The notes under the pieces are model-generated. The model was not told the origin of the DNA and did no database searches. It was given only the letters and a program-made list of their open reading frames with translations. Position numbers and translations under genes: made by a program. Below, one piece after another: positions 1 to 6,516 of a stretch of 22,762 bases of DNA (within the stretch, counting starts at the first letter, position 1; every line of letters begins with the position of its first letter). The stretch covers positions 1 through 22,762 of the forward strand of contig CAMPAF010000010.1 in NCBI GenBank assembly GCA_946631535.1, given 5' to 3'. This DNA comes from an uncultured Verrucomicrobiota bacterium. Its GTDB lineage: Bacteria; Verrucomicrobiota; Kiritimatiellia; RFP12; UBA1067.

Positions 1-59
1 AGTTGTTTCAAATAGTTGTTTCCAATCATCAGAAGGCTCGACGGTGAATTACGCAGATG

Positions 60-82
60 CGCCCGTTTTACACAAACGGGCG
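60..82. repeat. 9-bp perfect inverted repeat (hairpin)
   Basis: Arms CGCCCGTTT (60-68) and AAACGGGCG (74-82) enclose the 5-nt loop TACAC. The right arm is followed by GAGTTTTG rather than a clean T-run. It could be a weak terminator for a gene left of the window or a DNA dyad next to the promoter of the 135-326 gene. The first 59 bases hold no recognisable gene; they contain a 9-nt direct repeat AGTTGTTTC at 1-9 and 14-22. Confidence 0.55.
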
Positions 83-97
83 GAGTTTTGATATACT
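67..97 (+). promoter_or_regulatory. candidate promoter for the small secreted protein
   Basis: A TATACT -10 box at 92-97 is preceded by TGA (extended -10 style) and by a TTTACA -35-like hexamer at 67-72 with a long 19-bp spacer. The predicted start of transcription near 104 gives a leader of about 30 nt that contains the ribosome binding site AAGGA (123-127). A second -10-like element, GATAAT at 115-120 preceded by TGT, is an alternative that would give a much shorter leader. Confidence 0.4.
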
Positions 98-134
98 CTT
101 AAACCCAAACATGTGATAATAGAAGGACGAGATC

Positions 135-326
135 ATGAAAACATTCAGAATCGTTGCGTGTGGAATGGCCGTGGCGGCCATGACATGGTTGGGTGCGCGG
201 ACGGCGCACGCGGAGGAGTCTCCCGTGGCCGGCTGGGGCACACGCGTGAACACGGGCGACAACGCCGGCAGCGTGACGCTCGGCGTCGTGTTCGGAACGC
301 CCGGCACGATGGTGATCGTTAGGTGA
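135..326 (+). CDS. small secreted protein, 63 aa, unknown function
   Basis: The ATG at 135 follows AAGGA with a 7-nt spacing. The product begins with a clear Sec signal peptide: MKTFR, a hydrophobic stretch and an AHA cleavage site around residues 24-26. Only about 37 mature residues follow, rich in G, T and V. I do not recognise a family. The last residues (FGTPGTMVIVR, then stop) resemble the way passenger-repeat proteins of this type end; the one at 15761-17169 has FTSGGTAIIVR near its end. This could therefore be a remnant in which the signal peptide and the extreme C-terminus were joined by an internal deletion. That is inference from a very short match. It could equally be a genuine small exported peptide. 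The next gene starts about 20 nt downstream. Confidence 0.5.
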   Translation: MKTFRIVACGMAVAAMTWLGARTAHAEESPVAGWGTRVNTGDNAGSVTLGVVFGTPGTMVIVR

Positions 327-347
327 TTTGGGGCATAGAGCTTGCAA

Positions 348-1025
348 ATGGAAAGTGTTGCGGATAGATTGCTGTCGCAAAGCTACGACTTCGTGGCGAG
401 CATCGGCTACGATTGCCACTGTGCGACCATGCTGAGGAAACTAGGTCTCAGGTCTTGCTCGTCCCCGCTCGACTGGCTCACTACCGCCCCGTTCGAGACT
501 CGGATCAGGCTCCTTGAGACGCATTTCGCCGGTTTCCTCAAGAAGGGGAACATGCGAAAGCTGGAGAAGGGGCCAGACGCGCCGGGAAAGGGCAACGACC
601 ACTACGAGGACGCCGCGACGGGACTCAGGTTCTTCCACGATTTTCGCGAGGCGCTTCCATTTGACGAGGCGTACGAGCAGGTTAGAGCCAAGTACGCTCG
701 CCGCATTGACAGGCTGTACGAAAACGTCCGCAAGTCGGGGCGGACGCTCTTCGTCTGGTGCGATCCGTACCGTCCGCTCCCCGAAGACGTCCGCCTAGCC
801 GCCGAATCGAGACTGCGCTCAGTCTTTCACGATGGAGACGTGCGGCTTCTTGCGGTCAGGTCGGACGACGACTTCAAGCTTATACGTAGCCCTGCCGCCA
901 ACGCGTACCGTCGCCGAACAAAGTGGTTGCGGCTGCTGGTCCACTGCCTCTCATGGCCGCATGCCAGCCGTGCCAAGCGCAGCGCCGCGCGCCGCCGCCT
1001 CGAAAAGCGGTTTGGTCTTGAATGA
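348..1025 (+). CDS. DUF1796-type putative papain-like cysteine peptidase
   Basis: The 225-aa product carries the signature layout of the DUF1796 family. Near the N-terminus is VASIGYDCHCA (Cys23 and Cys25 in a G-x-x-C context), then a SSPLDWL segment (residues 38-44; Asp42), and RFFHDF with His97-Asp98. DUF1796 is annotated as a papain-like putative cysteine peptidase and is often found near surface-polysaccharide genes; its biochemical role is not established. There is no signal peptide, so it is probably cytoplasmic. The C-terminal 30 residues are strongly basic (many R and K). I chose the ATG at 348, with AGAG 7 nt upstream. An in-frame TTG at 342, with GGGG 8 nt upstream, would add two residues. 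It lies 21 nt after the small secreted gene, and no other polysaccharide-synthesis gene is visible beside it. Confidence 0.7.
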   Translation: MESVADRLLSQSYDFVASIGYDCHCATMLRKLGLRSCSSPLDWLTTAPFETRIRLLETHFAGFLKKGNMRKLEKGPDAPGKGNDHYEDAATGLRFFHDFREALPFDEAYEQVRAKYARRIDRLYENVRKSGRTLFVWCDPYRPLPEDVRLAAESRLRSVFHDGDVRLLAVRSDDDFKLIRSPAANAYRRRTKWLRLLVHCLSWPHASRAKRSAARRRLEKRFGLE

Positions 1026-1075
1026 GATGCCTCCGAAGTAGCGTGCGACGCCTGTAGACCGTGCGGCAGGGTGTA

Positions 1076-1084
1076 TGGTATACT
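1076..1084 (+). promoter_or_regulatory. extended -10 promoter at leaderless distance
   Basis: TGG-TATACT (1076-1084) ends 6 nt before the ATG at 1091, so transcription would begin at or next to the start codon. No -35 hexamer is evident at 16-18 bp and there is no Shine-Dalgarno between the box and the ATG. The same arrangement recurs before three other genes here. Confidence 0.6.
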
Positions 1085-1090
1085 AGCCGC

Positions 1091-3871
1091 ATGAAAAAAA
1101 GCATTCTTATCTCGCTGTTGGCTGCCGTCATGGCGGCTGTCGCCAATCCCGTTGACTGTTCCGTCTCCTTGTGGGAGCTGAACCCGATCGCATGGACGTT
1201 CGACGCCAAGGTCGGGAGCATGCGCGCCAAGGGACTTGGCGACCTGGTGGCGCTCAAGGCCGAACGTTCCGCCAAGGTGACGGTCTCCGCGCTGGTACGG
1301 CCCGAGTCGAGCGGCACGAACGGTTGGGCCACGATAGGCGTGGCGCTGGTGGACGACAGCCGCAACTACTGGCACCTCTCGCTTGTGCAGGCGCCGCCAG
1401 ACGACAAGTGGAATCCGGGAGGACATTTCTTCGAGCTGTGCGAGATGAAGGACGGAGAATGGCTCTCGCAGAGCATCGACAAGCTGAAGCGGACCGAGTT
1501 CCGCCAGTCAGGATCATGGCGCTACGGCGAGACGTATGGTCTCACTCTCGCGAGCGATCCGTCTGGAATCCGCGGCGAAGTCAAGGACGCCTCTGGCAAG
1601 ACGATCTTCGTCTGCCGGTTCGCGTTCCCCTCGGGAGGGTTGCAACTTGTTGCGACCGCATCGGGAGGGTCGCGCTCCTGCGCGACCGCTGTCACATGCG
1701 GCCGTCCTGGCCTGCACGTGAACGGCGGGTTCAAGGGCGTATTCTCGAAAATCGACGTCGCATGCTCCGAGCCGCGTCCGCAGGTGGTCGCGAAGAAGGT
1801 ATTTCCTCCCTACGCATCCGACAGCTTCGTGAAGGGGATCACGGACAAGGCGACAGGCTTCTTCCGCGTGGTGAAGAAGGATGACGGCCGCTGGTGGACG
1901 ATCGATCCGCTCGGGCGCGGCATCGTGCTGCTGGGCGTGGACCACGTGCGCTACCAGGGGCACTGGAGCCAGCGCACGCATCGGAGCGTGCACCTCGAGG
2001 TCAACAAGAAGAAGTTCCCGAACAAGGCGGACTGGGAGGCGGACACGCTCTCGCGCCTGAAGGCGTGGGGCTTCAACCTGCTCGGCGCGGGCTGCGACGA
2101 GAAGCTGCAGCGGCGCGGGCTCGTCCACACGATCTTCCTCTCGATGGGCGACGGCCTTTGCTGGGAGGGCATGCCGGAGGAATACTACATCTGCCCGAAC
2201 GAGCACCGTCCATGCTCCGCGTTCCCGAACGTGTTCCATCCCGACTTCGAGGCCTGGTGCGACCATGTTGCGCGAAAGCGCTGCGCGCCCAACAAGGACG
2301 ATCCGTGGCTCTTCGGCTACTTCATCGACAACGAGCTTGCTTGGTGGGGGCGTGGCGCGCGCGACACCGGGCTGTTCGACGCCGTCTCCAAGCTGCCGGC
2401 AGACCATCCCGCGCGGAAGGCGCAGGCGGAGTTCCTCGCAAAGCGCGGCGTGAAGGGGGACGCATCGCCGGAGGTGAAGCTCGATTTCCTGCGCCTCGCG
2501 GCAGAGCGCTACTTCGGCGTCGCTTCGGCGGCCATCCGCCGCTACGATCCTAACCATCTCGTGATGGGCGCGCGGTTCGCGGGAATCGGCGGCGCGCACG
2601 ACGCCGTGTGGGAAATATCCGGCAAGTACTGCGACCTCGTGACGTTCAACATCTACCCGTGGGCTGATCTCGACCGCAACGCGGTGTTCGTCCATCGCGG
2701 CGCGAATGCGCCGCTTGTGGCGGACGCATTCGCGGAGCGCCTCGCCATCGTGAAGAAGCCGATGCTCATCACCGAGTGGAGCTTCCCGGCGCTCGACAGC
2801 GGCCTCCCGTGCACCGCCGGCGCAGGCCAGCGCTTCCGCACGCAGAGGGAGCGCACCGCCGCCACCGAGCTCTTCGCCAAGACCATGCTCGCCTCGCCTG
2901 GACTCCTGGGCTACGACTACTTCATGTGGGTGGACGAGCCGGCCGAGGGCATCAGCGACGCCTTCCCCGAGGACTCCAACTACGGCCTCATCAACCTCAA
3001 CGGCGACGCCTACCCGGAGATCACCTCCATGTTCACGCGCCTGCACAAGGACATCGGCAAGTGGCGCGTCGCCGCCGTGCCGCCCGCGCGCGAGGCGGTA
3101 CCCGCCGCCGGCCCGACCGCCGCCCAGGCCGTCGCGAAGCTCGGCGCCACGAAGGACGCCGTGTGCTTGCGCGAAGGCGACCGCTACGTCGTGAAGAGCG
3201 CGGGACTCGCCCTGGAAGGCCGCGTGGGCGGCGGGAACGTCTTCGACAAGGTGATCGTGAACGGCAAGGACCTGGGGCGGTTCACGCTGATGCTCTGCGA
3301 CAAGACGAGCGGTAGCTTGAGCTGGCAGAATGTCGGCAAGATTACGGCGGCCGAGTGGCGCGATGGCGCGCTCGTCGTCGTGGCCGAGGGCGGCGTGCGC
3401 GGAGCGAGGTTCACGCTCACGTGCGCGGTGACGCCGGTCGCGGGCAAGCCGTGGTTCGTGTGCGATCTCGTGAAGGCCGTCAACCTCGGTCCCGGGCCGA
3501 TCGGCGTCCATGCGTTCTACTTCCGCCAGTACGTCGACTACTTCCGCGAGAAGGACACAGAAAGCGCGCAGAGGAAGGTGCCAAACCTCTGGAAGGCGAC
3601 GGAGGCCGACGCCTGGTTCCGCAAGGACGGCGCGTATCTAGGCGGCGCCTCGTTCGCACCGACGGTGTCGATGTTCCGCTACTTCACGTCCGGCGAAGGA
3701 AAGAACCAGCATCCTGACGCGATGTTCTCGCCAGGGGAGAATCTGGTTCTCGCGCCCGGAACCTCGTACGAGCCGAAGGGCTTGATTTGGTTCCTGTCCG
3801 TCGGCGGCGCGTCTGACGGACGCAAGGAGTGGGATGCGACGATCAAGGGACTGGAGTCGATGAAATGGTAG
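1091..3871 (+). CDS. secreted clan GH-A glycoside hydrolase, GH50/agarase-like
   Basis: The 926-aa product starts with a signal peptide (MKKSILISLL, cleavage near residue 18). Residues about 25-230 look like a beta-sandwich (LamG-like or carbohydrate-binding) module. From about 255 a TIM-barrel domain begins with GFFRVVKKDDGRWWTIDP, an opening I associate with agarase-like (GH50-type) hydrolases. FGYFIDNELAWWG places the likely acid/base Glu at 415. MLITEWSFP places the likely nucleophile Glu at 562. A C-terminal beta-rich region (about 690-926) is unassigned. The role is probably periplasmic or extracellular cleavage of a complex polysaccharide; family and substrate cannot be fixed from sequence alone. 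Residues 181-200 are encoded by two tandem palindromic repeats. The ATG at 1091 is preferred over an upstream in-frame start at 1061 because it begins the signal peptide and sits just after the -10 box. The stop overlaps the next gene. Confidence 0.82.
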   Translation: MKKSILISLLAAVMAAVANPVDCSVSLWELNPIAWTFDAKVGSMRAKGLGDLVALKAERSAKVTVSALVRPESSGTNGWATIGVALVDDSRNYWHLSLVQAPPDDKWNPGGHFFELCEMKDGEWLSQSIDKLKRTEFRQSGSWRYGETYGLTLASDPSGIRGEVKDASGKTIFVCRFAFPSGGLQLVATASGGSRSCATAVTCGRPGLHVNGGFKGVFSKIDVACSEPRPQVVAKKVFPPYASDSFVKGITDKATGFFRVVKKDDGRWWTIDPLGRGIVLLGVDHVRYQGHWSQRTHRSVHLEVNKKKFPNKADWEADTLSRLKAWGFNLLGAGCDEKLQRRGLVHTIFLSMGDGLCWEGMPEEYYICPNEHRPCSAFPNVFHPDFEAWCDHVARKRCAPNKDDPWLFGYFIDNELAWWGRGARDTGLFDAVSKLPADHPARKAQAEFLAKRGVKGDASPEVKLDFLRLAAERYFGVASAAIRRYDPNHLVMGARFAGIGGAHDAVWEISGKYCDLVTFNIYPWADLDRNAVFVHRGANAPLVADAFAERLAIVKKPMLITEWSFPALDSGLPCTAGAGQRFRTQRERTAATELFAKTMLASPGLLGYDYFMWVDEPAEGISDAFPEDSNYGLINLNGDAYPEITSMFTRLHKDIGKWRVAAVPPAREAVPAAGPTAAQAVAKLGATKDAVCLREGDRYVVKSAGLALEGRVGGGNVFDKVIVNGKDLGRFTLMLCDKTSGSLSWQNVGKITAAEWRDGALVVVAEGGVRGARFTLTCAVTPVAGKPWFVCDLVKAVNLGPGPIGVHAFYFRQYVDYFREKDTESAQRKVPNLWKATEADAWFRKDGAYLGGASFAPTVSMFRYFTSGEGKNQHPDAMFSPGENLVLAPGTSYEPKGLIWFLSVGGASDGRKEWDATIKGLESMKW
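1631..1690. repeat. tandem 30-nt palindromic repeats inside a coding region
   Basis: Copy A (1631-1660) and copy B (1661-1690) both begin TCGGGAGGGT and end GCGACCGC plus one base. Each forms a hairpin. Copy A pairs GGTTGCAAC (1638-1646) with GTTGCGACC (1649-1657), allowing one G-T pair. Copy B pairs GGTCGCGC (1668-1675) with GCGCGACC (1680-1687), 8 bp perfect with a TCCT loop. The 60 nt read in frame as SGGLQLVATA and SGGSRSCATA within the hydrolase. No further copy was found in the window. Confidence 0.75.
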
Positions 3872-4665
3872 ACCAGACGACGCCTCTCTTCGACGTGCGC
3901 GGGCTGCGCATCGTCTACCGGCGTCCGGGCGCGAAGCCGCTGGAGGCCGTGCGCGGCGTCGACTTCACGCTTGCGGAAGGGGAGACGCTCGGCATCGTGG
4001 GAGAGTCCGGCAGCGGGAAGTCTACGATCGCGAAGGCGCTGATGCTTCTTCAACCCATCGCCGGCGGCGAGGCGCTGTTTTGCGGAAAGGACATCACGCG
4101 GCTCGATGCCGCAGAGCGCCGCGCCTACAGGCGGGACGTGCAGATGGTATTCCAGGACGCCGCAGGCTCGCTCAATCCGCGCATGACGATCCGCCAGACG
4201 CTGGATGAGGTCCTGAAGTTCACGGCGGGCGGCGCTCGCGGCGGCCAGAGGCCAGAAGACCTGCTGGGCATCGTCGGCCTCTCGGAAGCGGTGCTGGACC
4301 AGTATCCGCGCGAGCTTTCGGGCGGGCAGTGTCAGCGCGTGTCGTTCGCGCGGGCGCTCGCGGCGGGACCGCGGGTGCTCGTGGCGGACGAGCCGGTGTC
4401 GGCGCTCGACGTCTCGGTGCAGGCCCGCATCCTCAATCTGCTGCGGGATCTCCGCAGGAGCCTGAACCTGGCGGTGATCCTCATCGCGCACGACCTGGCG
4501 GTGGTGCGCAACGTGTGCGACCGCGTGTGCGTGATGCACCACGGCGTGTTCGAGGACGCCGGGCCGGTGGAGGACGTGTTCGCCCATCCGACTAGCGACT
4601 ACACGCGCCGCCTGCTCGATGCGGTCCCAGACGTTTCCCGCGCCCTTCGCGCAAGGCGGCAGTGA
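3865..4665 (+). CDS. oligopeptide/dipeptide-type ABC transporter ATP-binding protein
   Basis: The 266-aa product is a complete ABC ATPase: Walker A GESGSGKST (46-54), Q-loop Gln97 in VFQDAAGSLNPRM, signature LSGGQ (151-155), Walker B VLVADE (171-176), D-loop SALD and H-loop His209. The VFQDAAGSLNPRM segment and the C-terminal HPTSDYTRRLLDAVP are typical of the OppF/DppF group that energises peptide or nickel import. The tail after that motif is short and lacks the long cysteine-containing C-terminal extension of many OppF/DppF proteins. The ATG at 3865 overlaps the upstream stop by 7 nt and has GGAG 8 nt before it, so translation is probably coupled to the hydrolase. No permease, binding protein or second ATPase is in the window, so its transporter partner is unknown; oligosaccharide import would fit the neighbour but is inference. 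Confidence 0.88.
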   Translation: MVDQTTPLFDVRGLRIVYRRPGAKPLEAVRGVDFTLAEGETLGIVGESGSGKSTIAKALMLLQPIAGGEALFCGKDITRLDAAERRAYRRDVQMVFQDAAGSLNPRMTIRQTLDEVLKFTAGGARGGQRPEDLLGIVGLSEAVLDQYPRELSGGQCQRVSFARALAAGPRVLVADEPVSALDVSVQARILNLLRDLRRSLNLAVILIAHDLAVVRNVCDRVCVMHHGVFEDAGPVEDVFAHPTSDYTRRLLDAVPDVSRALRARRQ

Positions 4666-4689
4666 CGCTGGCATGACGGCGGGAGGTTT

Positions 4690-4698
4690 TGGTATAAT
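4690..4698 (+). promoter_or_regulatory. extended -10 promoter at near-leaderless distance
   Basis: TGG-TATAAT (4690-4698) ends 10 nt before the ATG at 4709. The predicted transcript start lies about 0-4 nt before the ATG. No convincing -35 and no Shine-Dalgarno are present. The box is in the 43-nt gap after the ABC ATPase gene, so the sialidase-like gene can be transcribed on its own. Confidence 0.65.
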
Positions 4699-4708
4699 CT
4701 CATCCGCT

Positions 4709-6505
4709 ATGAGCAACACAACAATCGGACGTGCCGGTGTGGCATACGGACTCTTGACGGCGATCGCGGCGATGCCGCTCGCCATGGCTTTTGCGGGCGG
4801 GGCGCAGCTCTCGGTCGTGGCGGACGCGGAGGTGGCGACATGCGGCGAGGGCGTGACCGTCTTCGACGACCGCACGTTCCAGATGACGGCGGCCGCCGCG
4901 AAGCACCTCGCTGGCAAGACTTTCTTCCTGCGCACGATCGGCGGCGGGTTCTCCGCGGAGGTCGTCAAGGAAGGCGAGCTGTTCGTTGTGACGCCAACGG
5001 CGAAGCACGGCGGGCTTCTCTCGCAGGGGAAGACGCTCGCGGCGCTCGGGTTCGCCCGGCTGGATATCCCCCCGTTCCAGGCGTTTGGCGAGAACAGGTG
5101 CGACACTGCCGACATCTGGCGGAAGGACATGGAGCCTGGCGAGAAGATCGAGCTCGGCAAGTGGGCGATCGTCTGCGGGTTCGACCCGAAGGGCCAGCCT
5201 ATGCCCGACCCGGCCATGAAGGAGAAGGAGGACCGCATCCTCGCTTACCTGAAGGGCACGCCTAGCGAGAAGGAGTCCCCGCGCGACATCCTGAAGAACA
5301 AGCCAGACTACGTGGTGTTCGTGCCCAAGCAGCCGCGCGCTAAGGACAAGCGCGATCCCGCCAGGCCGGGCGACACGTACAACGACCACTTCCAGGTGAT
5401 CTGCAACCCGGCCAACCAGCACCTCTACGCCTTCTGGACGCAGGCGTCGCGCGAGGCGGACATTGACCAGCACATCGCGTTCTCGAAGAGCGTGGACAAG
5501 GGCGTGACCTGGACCGCCCCCGTCGTCCTCGCCGGATCGCCCAACAAGAAGAACCCCGCGCTGCTCGCGAGCTGGCAGCAGCCGATGCTCGCGAAGAGCG
5601 GCCGCCTCTACTGCCTCTGGAACCAGCAGACCACCAGCCGCGGTCCGCACTGCGGCATGATGTTCGGCGCGTTCTCCGACGACGACGGCGAGACCTGGAG
5701 CGCGCCCAAGCTCGTGCCGTTCACGGAGCGCATGGACGCCGATCCCGCCGACGACCACATTCCGCCGAGCTGGTGCAACTGGCAGCGGCCGCTCCGCCTC
5801 GGCGAGGGCGGGAAGTTCTTCGTGGGCTGCTCGCGCCACGGCAAGGCGCCGTACGACGAGCGCGGTGGCTGCAAGATCGAGTTCTGGCAGTTCGAGAACA
5901 TCGACGACAACCCGCTCGTGCAGGACATACGCATCAAGTACCTATGCACGAACCGCAACGCGCTATCGGCCAAGGACCTGGAGAACGCGGGCGGCTTCCG
6001 CGCGAGCGAGCCTGCGCTCGAGGAGGCCGCGCCGGTGCGTCTGCCGGACGGACGCCTCTTCGCGATCATGCGCTCGTCCGTAGGTTCGCCCGTGTGGGTG
6101 CAGAGCCGCGACGGCGGCGCCACGTGGAGCGCGCCGAAGATACTGAAGGACGCCGAGGGGAAGCCGTACCTGCATCCGCGCTCGCCGTGCCCGATGTACG
6201 ACTGGAAGGGCCCCGAGGCCGCGAGCGGGAAGTACTTCGCGCTCGTGCACCAGACGTTCGACTTCAACGAGCCGAAGCGCAACGCCTACCAGCACCGCGG
6301 CCCGCTCTACCTGATCGCGGGCGAGTTCGATCCCAACGGCGAGCAACCGGTGAAGTTCAAGGCGCCGAAGCTCTTCGCGCCGCGCCAGGGCGGAAATTCG
6401 TTCTACACCAGCTACTGCATCCTGGACGGCAAGGGCGTGCTCTGGTACAACGACATGAAGTTCTACCTCTGCGGCCGCATCATCGGCCCCGAGTGGTTCG
6501 AGTAG
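4709..6505 (+). CDS. secreted sialidase-like BNR/Asp-box protein (GH33-like)
   Basis: The 598-aa product has an N-terminal signal sequence (hydrophobic stretch to about residue 30, AMAFA). Three Asp-box motifs (S-x-D-x-G-x-T-W) are visible: S261-W268, S323-W330 and S466-W473, the hallmark of six-bladed beta-propeller sialidases. RASEPALEE with Glu434, followed by LFAIMRSS with Arg455, matches the sialidase segment carrying the catalytic Glu and a triad Arg. Residues about 35-200 are an N-terminal domain I cannot assign. It probably acts outside the cytoplasm on acidic sugars or on sulfated or mucin glycans; sialic acid itself is not proven because many BNR proteins have other substrates. The ATG at 4709 is preferred over an in-frame upstream start at 4619 because it begins the signal peptide and follows the -10 box. 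It ends 11 nt from the convergent RND gene. Confidence 0.8.
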   Translation: MSNTTIGRAGVAYGLLTAIAAMPLAMAFAGGAQLSVVADAEVATCGEGVTVFDDRTFQMTAAAAKHLAGKTFFLRTIGGGFSAEVVKEGELFVVTPTAKHGGLLSQGKTLAALGFARLDIPPFQAFGENRCDTADIWRKDMEPGEKIELGKWAIVCGFDPKGQPMPDPAMKEKEDRILAYLKGTPSEKESPRDILKNKPDYVVFVPKQPRAKDKRDPARPGDTYNDHFQVICNPANQHLYAFWTQASREADIDQHIAFSKSVDKGVTWTAPVVLAGSPNKKNPALLASWQQPMLAKSGRLYCLWNQQTTSRGPHCGMMFGAFSDDDGETWSAPKLVPFTERMDADPADDHIPPSWCNWQRPLRLGEGGKFFVGCSRHGKAPYDERGGCKIEFWQFENIDDNPLVQDIRIKYLCTNRNALSAKDLENAGGFRASEPALEEAAPVRLPDGRLFAIMRSSVGSPVWVQSRDGGATWSAPKILKDAEGKPYLHPRSPCPMYDWKGPEAASGKYFALVHQTFDFNEPKRNAYQHRGPLYLIAGEFDPNGEQPVKFKAPKLFAPRQGGNSFYTSYCILDGKGVLWYNDMKFYLCGRIIGPEWFE

Positions 6506-6516
6506 TCGCCGTGGAT

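Noticed and set aside
1..59. Possible end of an upstream gene at the left edge
   Set aside because: One frame is open over these bases, but it is too short to show any family or codon-use signal.
1514..3511. Long minus-strand open frame (665 codons) opposite the first hydrolase
   Set aside because: It is a shadow caused by high GC at third codon positions; its product is an R/A/H/V-rich sequence with no domain, while the plus strand encodes a coherent hydrolase.
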